The notes below the pieces were generated by a model, which had not been told where the DNA came from, did no database searches, and saw nothing but the letters and a program-made list of their open reading frames with translations. A stretch of DNA of 64,000 bases from Azolla caroliniana (taxonomy: Eukaryota; Polypodiophyta): contig JBHGNT010000018.1 of assembly GCA_043228905.1 (NCBI GenBank), positions 5,766,001-5,830,000 on the forward strand, in the 5' to 3' direction. Shown here piece by piece: positions 21,457 through 31,345 of this stretch (positions are counted from its first letter, which is position 1; every line of letters starts with the position of its first letter). The translations under genes and the position numbers were made by a program.

Positions 21457-22970
21457 GTATGTGGCTCTACTATTCTATTGTTTGTATTATATGATGTCAA
21501 TTAACATTTGGACTAGAACTAGTGTATGCCACAATTCATACTTCAAATTTAGTGTAATCTCTAACAACTATTATGTGGAACCCTAATTATGTGGGTTAGT
21601 ATTGGCAATACTCTTAATATATAATTGGTATGTGTAGTTGAAGGGATATTTTCTAGAATTAGTAGTACTAAAAGGGAACCAGGTACAACATCATCCAATC
21701 TATATTGCAACTTGCCTAGTATTAGTTTAGTAAACACTATACTTATAGTACACTGTTGACTGTTAGTATTGTTTATACTTCAAATTTAGTGTAATCTCTA
21801 ACAACTATTATGTGGAACCCTAATTATGTGGGTTAGTATTGGCAATACTCTTAATATATAATTGGTATGTGTAGTTGAAGGGATATTTTCTAGAATTAGT
21901 AGTACTAAAAGGGAACCAGGTACAACATCATCCAATCTATATTGCAACTTGCCTAGTATTAGTTTAGTAAACACTATACTTATAGTACACTGTTGACTGT
22001 TAGTATTGTTTGTGTAACTTGGGAATTAGTACTAGTAATGTAATTTGGGAACAAGGTGTATAGTAAATTGCTGAATAATAGTACAAATATTGTAATTTGG
22101 AAATGAGGTGTGTCAAACACATATCACGTTTAGTACTAATACTGTTCAAGATTAATACTGTTGGTGTAATTAGTACAAGTTATGTAACTAGGTGTGTAGA
22201 ACACATATCATGTTTAGTATTATTTGTGTGCAAAATACCAATCTACATTTGTTGGATTAGTACTTAGTAAGTACTACATGGTTCATGATTAGTACTAGTT
22301 CTGTACTTTGTGAACTAAGTTACTAGTACATTGCTCATGATTAATACTAGTTTTGTAATTTGGGAACTGAGTAGTACTTTGTTCCTTATTAGTACTAGTT
22401 TTGTACCTTATTAGTACTAGATCAGTAATCTAGAAAATAAGTGAGTAGTACATTTTGTAGGATTAGTACTAATTGTGTAATTTGACTAAGTCAGTGGTAC
22501 ATTGTTGAGTAGTACATTGTTCAGGATTAGTACTAATTGTGTAATTTGACTAAGTCAATGGTACATTGTTCGGGATTAGTACTCCTTGTGTAATTTGGTA
22601 ACTAAGTGAGTAGTATATTGTGCATGATTAGTACTACTTGTGTAAATTGGGAACTAAGTGAGCATTACATTGTTCGGGATTAGTACTCCTTGTGTAATTT
22701 GGTAACTAAGTGAATAGTATATTGTGCATGATTAGTACTACTTGTGTATATTGTGCATAATTAGTACTAATCGTGTAAATTGGGAACTAAGTGAGCAGTA
22801 CAGTGTTCCTTATTAGTACTAGTTCCGTAATTTAGGAACTATGTGAGTAGTACATTGTTCATGATTGGTACATTGTGTAAAATGGGAAGCAGCTCTTGTG
22901 ACCTACATTATATATTTTAGATGATGGTACTAACATTCAAGGTTTTTTTGTTTCTTGCAATGAATGTTGT
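21457..22970. repeat. T1 intron-like stretch of tandem repeats
   Basis: Starts with two nearly identical 237-bp units in tandem (21539-21775 and 21776-22012). It then becomes a degenerate array of roughly 50-70-bp units built on GATTAGTACTA...TGTGTAATTTGG.AACTAAGTGAGTAGTACATTG (about 22013-22890). AGTAC is extremely frequent. Confidence 0.85.
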
Positions 22971-23690
22971 AGTGTCAAGCAACTCCACGCCAGGGAAGGC
23001 AATGGAACAACCAGCCCTTGTGCCTAAACCCTCAATATCTGCTGCACATTCCAAGGTTTAGGGACCATCATTACCAATAACCTATGATTTTTATGATGAG
23101 GATGAATGTATGAGAAGGGCCATTGGAGCAGTGGAACATATGCTTCTACAAACAAATTCCCCAAGCTCCGGTCAACATTAAGAAATAGAGCCCACTAAGA
23201 AGAGAAATGCAGTTTCTTTACAAATAGAGCCCAGTAAGAAGAGAAATGCTGCAAGAATGTTGTATGGAAACGGCAAGAAAGGCAAAGTTGAATGCAATGG
23301 TGAGTCATATAAGTTCTCACCTGTCTGGAGCATTGTCAACCTAATCCATTGTCTAATACCATGTACTTGTGTTACTAGCTGATGATGAAATGATATTTGG
23401 TGACGGAGATACGAATCCAAAACCTGATCATGAAGATGAATTTATCACACTCCTAGGTACACGTCAAAAGCCAAACTTTGAAAACAATGATTTAGCTCAT
23501 AACAACCCTATTTTTGTTGTTATTATAGATCATAACAACACTGTTGAGCACCTAGATGTTGTGGAGAAGATGACCGAGCCCACCACTTGCAATGGGGTAT
23601 CTACGGCTGTACAGTATGACGATGTAACATTAGGTAAAAATGTGGCCCTAAACCCTATGTTCATTGTTTGCAAACTTTTGAGTATGTGAG
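22971..23690 (+). CDS. T1 accessory gene, middle exons (uncertain borders)
   Basis: Three open blocks in the same orientation: SSNSTPGKAMEQPALVPKPS (22971-23058), a block with YDFYDEDECMRRAIGAVEHML and a duplicated EP(T/S)KKRNA unit (23070-23300), and DDEMIFGDGDTNPKPDHEDEF...VQYDDVTLG (23378-23640). Stops between blocks may be intronic or mutations. No recognised domain; composition is acidic with basic patches. Confidence 0.4.
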
Positions 23691-23719
23691 TTGATACCAA
23701 TATTCTTTGGAATCCCATT

Positions 23720-24753
23720 AATTAGGTTTACAAGAGCAGTCTGATTCCCAATTGCATTCAAATGAATCGGGAACTTCATGGAGCACAAGTGCAGAGTCAG
23801 ATTCCCATCAGAGTCAGAATCAAATTAACCTTTGCAAGGAGGCAGACTCTGGAAGCACATCTTCCACACATGAGGATTGTGAGAAAAACGAAGCATTCAT
23901 ATGTGAAGAGTAGCTAGCATGTACAAACAACACTATGTCTAAAGAAGCCTATGAGTGTGGAAAGAATATGGCAAGTACTGAAGAGAAGATTGAAGCCCAT
24001 GAAGAGTGTGGAAAGAATATGGCAAGTACTGAAGAGAAGACTGATTGTACTGATAATGTGGCAAGTGCTGAAGAGAAGACTGATTGTACTGATAATGTGC
24101 TAGTACTATCTAAAGATTCCCATGAGGATCATGGAAAGAACATTGCTAGTAATGAAGAGGAGCTTGATTGTACTGAGAATGTGCTAGTAGCGTCTTGTGA
24201 AGCCCATGAGGATCGTGGAAAGAACATCGCTTTCCCTGAAGATAAGCCTGATTGTACAGAATCCCATGAGGAGTGTAGAGCGAACAACGTTACTAATGAA
24301 GGTGGGCCTGATTGTACTCAGAGCGAACAACGTTGTCTTAAGAATGAGGTGACATCCACCGTACAAGAGGAGTTGACCATGACTACTGCCACGGTCCACA
24401 TACAGGAGTCTAATAAGAACGAGTGTATAGGCATCGGTGATGATGATAGGGCAATAAAGATCGCTAGGAGTACAAGCATTCAGGAGATGAGTGATAATTT
24501 GTCTATCGACAGCACCTTTGTGGATTTGTGTACAAGCATTGCAGTTGCAGAAAACATAGTTGCTCTCTCAAGCTTGCCACCAGTACAAGGTGCCCGCGCA
24601 TCCACGCCTGTCTCTGATGCCTCTGATGATGAAGTGCCACTTAGTCAGCTCATACCTAAAGGCTTTAAGATAAAGAAGAATGTAAAATCAGAAAAATCTA
24701 GCACCAACAACAAGCGCATTACAAGATCGGCCAAGTTACCCTCTAGTGCCTGA
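23720..24753 (+). CDS. T1 accessory gene, acidic repeat exon
   Basis: The open frame 23935-24753 (272 residues) contains about six degenerate copies of a 25-30-residue unit of the form E.CGKNMAST EEKTDCTDNV (cysteine, lysine and acid rich), and ends in a basic tail (KKNVKSEKSSTNNKRITRSA) that resembles a nuclear localisation signal. The same frame type extends upstream to about 23720 as a serine/glutamine-rich stretch but with a stop near 23911. Probably the C-terminal part of the accessory protein. Confidence 0.5.
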
Positions 24754-24969
24754 TTGTCTTTCAATTGTACTTGAACTTTCGTTGTTAGTGATGTCTGAAA
24801 TTGAACTATTTGGATACCAAAATACTGTTTCAATTGCCAATATAAAAAATCCAGTTCATGAATCTGAAATAGTTATACCAGTGTGAAATCAAGTTCATGT
24901 TTAAGGATTGCTTCTGTATTTTGCTCGTCAACATATATCAAAAACAATGGGAATATACTTTTTGATCTA

Positions 24970-25625
24970 AGTATTCTTATTTTACAACGTTTTGTTTCTT
25001 TTTTGAGATCATCTCCTAATCCTCGCAAAGTCTTTCAGTCTATTGTAGATAAAATGCTTGAAAGTCTTCTTAGCTTGCTAGGAAAATTTAGGTTTTCAGG
25101 TGTTGATGATGAGAAACAAAAAATATCGGGTGTTATTGAAGATATACTGAAGTATAGACTGTTTCATCTATCCCATTTGGAGGGTAACCAGAATGTGTGC
25201 AAATTGTTGAAGCAATGTGGGCCATATTTTGATGATATCATCCCAAAGGATGAACCATCCACTAACAGTAGTAAGGAAACACTTACCTTTTTGAGCTATC
25301 ACAAATTATTGTTTCAGAAGTTGGATTATTTTGTTAAGGAAAGGAAGGTCTGTACTTTAAAATCCATAGCCTGGATATTCAGGACTTATATACAAGAAGT
25401 AAAAACTCAGATGGCTTCACAGGACATATCATGAAACAAAAAAGGATTCTGAGAGAATAATTTTCATTGTTGTCTTCACAGAATTCATCGCCCCCTTTGA
25501 AGAATGAACTTACAGTAGAAAATCTTACAATATTAAAGTCTTTAATGAATTCAACTAACAATCTTCTCTTGGTAGCAAAAGAAGAGCAGATTTATGTGCC
25601 AACAGAGGACACACCAACTCTTATA
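24970..25625 (+). pseudogene. Urb2/Npa2-like fragment captured by T1
   Basis: The frame 24883-25434 encodes PNPRKVFQSIVDKMLESLLS, then IEDILKYRLFHLSHLEG, then SYHKLLFQKLDYFVKERK. From memory these blocks line up in order with plant Urb2/Npa2 (27S pre-rRNA processing) proteins, which have PRKVF...DKLLEPL, a GLFHP.H.DGF block and KSYHRH.F.KLE. A second piece in another frame (25480-25620) reads LLLVAKEEQIYVPTEDTP. If right, it is a transduplicated host fragment, not a transposition gene. Homology not verified. Confidence 0.45.
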
Positions 25626-25894
25626 CAATATTTTGACTCATTTTAACATGGCTCTGCAAAACTCCTATGCTCAAATAACATCAGGAAACATGAGCAATAT
25701 CGGCAATGAAGAAATCCAAGTCCTGTTGACAACAACTAATATATTATGAAAGATAAGTACAAGTGGTTGAGAGGCATAAACACTTTGGAAGAAAGACGAA
25801 ATATATCAATTCATTTGACAATCATCAAAATTAATAGTGAACTCCAAGTGGATGTTTTCCAGTTTTCTGGTACAATGTATTGATAGGGTGACTT

Positions 25895-28800
25895 TCAAGC
25901 ATTAAATAGAGAGACCTCCCCTAATATGTGCTCATGAACCTCTTGGGGGACCTTGTAGACAGTGTTGTATCCCTTAACCTTGTGCTTTGCTTGAGTCATA
26001 TTGAATTTGATCGCAAGAATGGCATCGGCGTAGATTATTGCGATGGGTGCTTCTTTTAGTAATGCATATGTGTTCTTGCACTGCGGCAACTTTGCATAAT
26101 AGTTTCCATACACGACAGACTCACCAACGTTGAAATTGTTGCCCCAACCATCCCTCACCACTTCTTTCAATAATGTCTTTCCTTGCTTGCACACCACAAT
26201 GTAGTAGTCTTCTAAATCTTCATTCTGAGGATATTTGAGCACTGCAAAATGATCTCCAACTTCCAATAAAACTGCCAAGTCTTGATTTTGGTTGTAGTAT
26301 ACAATATCGTTTGAATGCACATCCTCTTCAATATCATCTTGTCGTTCAGGCTCAAGCTTCTGTAGCTTCCAGGGCTCCACGATTGATAGGTTGATGCATT
26401 TATCCCAAGCTTCATCTAGACACATGGAACAAAAGCATGATAAACTACAGAGTAACAATTGGGTTGTGTCCTTGCGGCTAAACCATAACACACAATGGGT
26501 GTTGCGTGTGCCTTTCACGGTTTTACAACCATATGATTTAGTTCTATCAACCTCATCAGCGCGAACTTCAACAAACAATCTGTTCTTACCGTCATTTGAC
26601 ATCTTCCATGTTAGCCACTACACAACATCATGTGCATTTTGTAACTTAGCGCTATTATTATCCAACTGCTCACTTGTAAGGGCACGTTTGATCACAGCCC
26701 CCGCGCCATCATGCTCTCCTTTTCCATGTCCAGACCCGAAGTAATTCCATTGCATACGAATATTGAATAAGGAGAAATACCTGCTTTGGTATCTCAGGTT
26801 TCCAACAAAATTAGTACTATGTTGTCAATTGAGAGTACTACACTTCCATTAATACTGATTTAGTACAAATACAAAACAAAGCATAGCACAACGTATCCAT
26901 TGAGAACACTCTACACTTATTAAAAGATAAATAGTACTATGTTGTCGACCAACAGTACCTGGCATCCATTTAATACTAACTTAGTATGGATATAGCACAA
27001 AGTATAGTACAATGAGTTCATGGAAAGCACTCTACATGTATTAACAGATAAATAGTACAAAATGTTCAATATCGGATAGTACAATACAATGTGTCCACGG
27101 AGAACACAACCCTCCTTAGAAGATCATTAGTACTACAAGACATGTACTTTACATCCCCCAATAAACACTGATTTAATATAGATACAACACATATTACAAT
27201 ACAGTGTGTTCATGGAGAACATTGATTAATAGATAATCAGTACCACACAGTGTGTTTAAAAGATGAGTACAAGATGAGTACAATACTATGAGTACAACAT
27301 GAGTAAATACTGATTTAGTACAATTCTCTTAAGGACGGACAATACTATGAGTACAAGATGAGTACTTTACATCCTCCTGTAAACACAACATAGTACAGAT
27401 ACAACACACAACATAGTACAATGTGTTTATGGAGAACCCTTCACATGGATTAAAACATAATTAGTACAATTCTCTTAAGGACGGACAATACTATAAGTAC
27501 AAGATGAGTACTTTACATCATTTTGTAAACACAACATAGTACAGAACCAACACACAACATAGTACAATGTGTCTATGGAGAACCCTTCACATGGATTAAT
27601 CGATACTTAGTACAATTCTCTTAAGGACAGACAATACTATGAGTACAAGATGAGTACTTTACATCCTTTTGTAAACACAACATAGTACAGAACCAACACA
27701 CAACATAGTACAATGTGTATATGGAGAACCCTTCACATGGATTAAAACATAATTAGCACAATTCTCTTAAGGACGGACAATACTCTAAGTACAAGATGAG
27801 TACTTTACATCCTTCTATACACACAACATAGTACAGATACAACACACAACATACTACAATGTGTCTATGGAGAACACTTCACATGGATAAAAAGATAATT
27901 AGTACAATTCTCTTAAGGACGGACAATACTATGAGTACAAGATGAGTACTTTACATCCTTCTGTAAACACAACATAATACAATGTGTCTATGGAGAACAC
28001 TTCACATGGATAAAAAGATAATTAGTACAATTCTCTTAAGGACGGACAATACTATGAGTACAAGATGAGTACTTTACATCCTTCTGTAAACACAACATAG
28101 TACAGATACAACACACAACATACTACAATGTGTCTATGGAGAACACTTCACATGGATAAAAAGATAATTAGTACAATTCTCTTAAGGACGAACAATACTA
28201 TGAGTACAAGATGAGTACTTTACATCCTTCTGTAAACACAACATAATACAATGTGTCTATGGAGAACACTTCACATGGATTAAAAGTTACTTAGTACAAC
28301 ATAATACAAACAAAATTAGTGTGCATGCATCCATTCACAAGTGCAAGATTCGAATAGTTACAAACATAATTAGTATGCATCCATGTGACTAGTACTGTTT
28401 GTTAATAGTTACAAACATAATTAGTATGCATCCACTAACACAAGAATTACTTCCTTACACATTGCATGATAAGTACTAAACATATGGATTAAAAATTACC
28501 TGGCGATAAAGTAGAACGATCGTGCCGCCTTAAACTGCGAGGCAGCACCATCAGACCAAACCCAATGATGGTTAAAGGTTAACCCTAGAGAAAATAAATT
28601 TGCATGGTGAAGCTTAAAACAATGTTGAACAAATAGTGTATCATGCTTTTTATCATCTAAAATGTAAAATATTGATTTCTTATATAACTCACCGTCTTGC
28701 CTCCAATAGCAAATATTATTGTACATTGATCATTGTACCAATGCATTGATTGAACCTCATTTTGAACTTTAAATGTATAGTTTTCTGCAAAATCAATAAC

Positions 28801-30161
28801 GGATACGATGACACCCGTTGGTAAGTTATTAATACATTCCTTGAACTGTGAATTTTGTCAATAACTCCGGAAGTTATGTGGAATAAACTCCCCAAGTTGT
28901 TTCTTAAATTCTGAGACAAGGGTAGCAGCACATGTGTCCTTATATACTTCCTTGATACGCTTAGTTACAACTCCCTTGCCAATATTTTCAGTCACATACT
29001 CCAAATATTTCCATTTCACGATATGACTATTTCCCATATCAAGCTCCTGCCTACAAAATAATGGTAGTGGACAAACCTTACATGTTCTTAATAGACATGT
29101 ACGACGATGCCACTCACATGATGGTTCTTTTTCACAAACACAAGACCTCCATAGCTCAGAAACGGATGCATAAGTCATGTTTCGTACATTACACCTATTA
29201 TCCTCCCCATTTGGTCTACAAATCTCACAAGTGCAGACACATAATTCCCCGTGTATACCCTTAGAATCAGTACGCATTGCATTCACTGCTAGCCTTAACA
29301 TGTCCATCTTCACATGGTACACACAACAACATGTATTCCTCTCATTTAATTTTCTAACATAAAATGGTTTCAAACCTTGGAACTTGCGGAATCCGACAGT
29401 CAAGCTTGGATGTTGGTCTTTAAAGTTCATGTACAATTCAGCCTACATCAACCAATATATATAGCAAACATTAATATACACTTGGTCAAAACACAAAGTT
29501 ATGGAATGTGAATTGATATAAAAAAATGGAATACCTCTGTCATCTCCAAGAAGTGTCTAGGGTGAATCTGGTACTTACCCTGACTTATTCGTTGTCTACA
29601 CACGTCCTTCTTATTTGGTGAGACAAGCGTATTTTTGGCCCAAAATGAATCCACTTTCTCAATAATCTCTTGAGATAAGGCATCACATCGTCGTCTACGT
29701 CCCGACCCCAGCCACTTGAATTTGCTTGAGTGTATATTTCGGCGATGTTTCCTCAAGTTCCTTCTTTGAATACCTAGGGCTAAGGCAACTTTAGTATCAC
29801 TATATTTTTTTTCTCTCACACCGTTCACAACCATGTGTAGGGTTGCCCTCTTTACAGCAAGTTTGTCTAAGCTCTCTATACCTTTCACCAAGTCTAGGGA
29901 TGACTTCATAGACTCCACAATCTCTTCTGAAACACATTGGTCCCTAAATTTTATTCTCTCCATGTCTTCATTCAAACTTTGATGGTGTAACACTCTACAG
30001 ATAATATCCCTACGATCCTCTTCACTAAATCTCTTCGTTATTTCTACCAAATAACGGACTATGTGAAGAACCACTCGTCTCTTAGTCCTTTCATATATGC
30101 ATGAGTTACTTGACAACTCACTCTCGTTAGGAACCCCCATTCGGTCACTAGATTTATCCAC
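25895..30161 (-). pseudogene. T1 transposase, DDE type, three exons
   Basis: Minus strand exons: 30161-29535, 29442-28500, 26780-25895. The 91-bp and 1,719-bp introns have GT-AG borders and join in frame (MTE-AELYMNF; FYFIAR-YFSLFNIRMQWNYFG). Exon 1 has a helix-turn-helix-like block (TKVALALGIQRRNLRKHRR). Exon 2 has a cysteine-rich zinc-binding region (CVCTCEICRPNGEDNRC, CLLRTCKVCPLPLFC), then DFAENYTFKVQNEVQSMHW and WVWSDGAASQFK, the likely first and second catalytic aspartates. Exon 3 has NYFGSGHGKGEHDGAGAVIK and CKTVKGTRNTHC. These motifs occur in a widespread eukaryotic transposase family known to me chiefly from animals. Damage: a TGA near 28858, a frame change near 28716 and a TAG near 26623, so this copy is probably dead. 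Confidence 0.8.
26781..28499 (-). repeat. Transposase intron 2, tandem-repeat array
   Basis: An intron (donor AG|GTAATT, acceptor GCAG|GT on the minus strand) filled with repeats. From about 27320 to 28290 a unit of roughly 120-150 bp recurs some seven times: TTAGTACAATTCTCTTAAGG, ACGGACAATACTATGAG, TACAAGATGAGTACTTTAC, TGTCTATGGAGAACACTTCA. 26800-27300 holds looser AGTAC-rich copies. Confidence 0.85.
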
Positions 30162-30370
30162 AAAAATTAAGTGTCTTGCGAAAGTAGTTAATGTTATATA
30201 GACTCAACCAAGAAAACACAATCAAATGTTTTTAAATTTGGCCTGCAAAGTGAGAAATATTTTGTTTCAAACATTAGAATTACATATCAAATATGACAAA
30301 TGTCAATTCTAAAAATTTAGTACTGAAATATGAAGAAATGAAACATTTTAGTACTGAAAATAAAATAATG
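30162..30370. other. Upstream region of the transposase gene
   Basis: AT-rich, non-coding, between the transposase start codon (30161) and the 59-bp repeats. Probable promoter and leader of the minus-strand gene; no definite box assigned. Confidence 0.35.
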
Positions 30371-30645
30371 GATGGAAGGAACCTCCAATGGTGGAGGGAG
30401 CGTTGGATATGCCGCCTCGATTTGGTGGAAGGAACCTCCAATGGTGGAGGGAGCATGGATATGCAGCCTCGATTTGGTGGAAGGAACCTCCAATGGTGGA
30501 GGGAGCATTGGATATGCCACCTCGATTTGGTGGAAGGAACCTCCAATGGTGGAGGGAGCGTTGGATATGTCGCCTCGATTTGGTGGAAGGAGCCTCGATT
30601 TTGTGGAAGGAACCTCCAATGCCGCCTCGATTTGGTGGAAAAAAC
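30371..30645. repeat. About 59-bp tandem repeat near the right end of T1
   Basis: Four to five head-to-tail units with GGAAGGAACCTCCAATGG, TGGAGGGAGC, TTGGATATGC and CGCCTCGATTTGGT, the last ones shortened. Contains the perfect inverted block CCTCCAATGGTGGAGG. Open in several frames on both strands only because the unit lacks stops. Confidence 0.9.
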
Positions 30646-31136
30646 CCCAAATCACCACGACATCAACTGCAATCGGTGGAAGTAAGAAAGTCGTTGTCGA
30701 AGAAGTGACTATTGGCTGCTACCTAAACCCTCAGAACAGTCTCTATACCTCAACCGAAACCTAACAAAAACAGAAACCCTAAAAAAATCAGAAATCCTCA
30801 ACTCAAACTCTCCAACCAAACATGGATGTCTGAGATTTAGATTGAAGGAAAATCAGAAACGTGACATGGATGTCTGTGATGAAAAGCTCAGAGGGATAGA
30901 GGAAGAGCAGTATGAGGGGAAGCGCCAAAATCGACGTGAGGGGAAAATAGCCCCCAAAATGGAAGAACATCTCCTCACGTGTTCCCCCCACTCCTTCTAC
31001 AGTAAATGACACTTGTACTACAGTCACCCCACTCTCCAAAATCGATTTTCCTTTTCTCTGATTTTTTTTCTGAATTATTCAGTACTAACAGTATTGAAAG
31101 TACTGACAATTTTTGTGGCCAAAAACAGTACTTTTC
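30646..31136. other. T1 right subterminal region
   Basis: No coding recognised. Near the end it has repeated AGTACT/AGTACTG motifs and TTTTTGTGGCCAAAAACAGTA, matching the left subterminal TTTTGGCCAAAAATTTAGTA; candidate transposase-binding sequence. Confidence 0.45.
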
Positions 31137-31162
31137 TGGTACACCGTAGCGTGCTTCGACCC
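31137..31162 (-). repeat. T1 right terminal inverted repeat
   Basis: Inverted copy of the left repeat; ends GCTTCGACCC next to the TTTC duplication. Confidence 0.92.
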
Positions 31163-31345
31163 TTTCGTCTGAATTCCCTTTCAGCTCTCGGTTGGAACTC
31201 TTCGAGGATGGACAACACCTTGTCCTTTGTTTTTAGCACAGAGGCCCATAACTTCCAGCTATGATCATCTATGAAGGTCACAAAGTATTTGGCACCGGCA
31301 TGAGACTTCACATCAATATAGCATACATATGTGTGCATGAGTTCC
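31163..31345 (-). pseudogene. C3 integrase core, first part
   Basis: Minus strand: ELMHTYVCYIDVKSHAG, AKYFVTFIDDHSWKLWASV, LKTKDKVLSILEEF. It is cut on the left by T1 (continuing at 18822) and on the right by C4. Confidence 0.85.

Larger units (their letters stand above)
18827..31162. mobile_element. T1, a 12.3-kb DNA transposon with 26-bp TIRs and TTTC target duplication
   Basis: The ends are inverted copies: GGGTCGAAGC...GGTGTACCA at 18827-18852 and its complement at 31137-31162, 25 of 26 bases matching. Flanks are TTTC at 18823-18826 and TTTC at 31163-31166. Removing element plus one TTTC restores the C3 integrase codons (RRKLKAV), so the borders are exact. Subterminal TTTTTGGCCA and AGTACT motifs are shared by both ends. 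It carries a transposase gene (minus) and an accessory gene (plus) converging on the centre. Superfamily unassigned: 4-bp duplications occur in, for example, Sola and Ginger elements. Confidence 0.92.

Noticed and set aside
27320-28290. Regularly repeated units reminiscent of a CRISPR array
   Set aside because: The units are continuous tandem repeats without unique spacers, within a spliceosomal intron of a plant transposon.
30293-30764. Several overlapping ORFs on both strands (100-130 residues, WWREHW/STIGGSFHQIE repeats)
   Set aside because: They are open only because the 59-bp tandem unit lacks stop codons in several frames; no protein family signal.
18827-31162. Explaining the inverted ends as two inverted copia copies
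   Set aside because: The 26-bp sequence is not part of the copia integrase, and removing it with one TTTC restores the integrase codons, so it belongs to T1.
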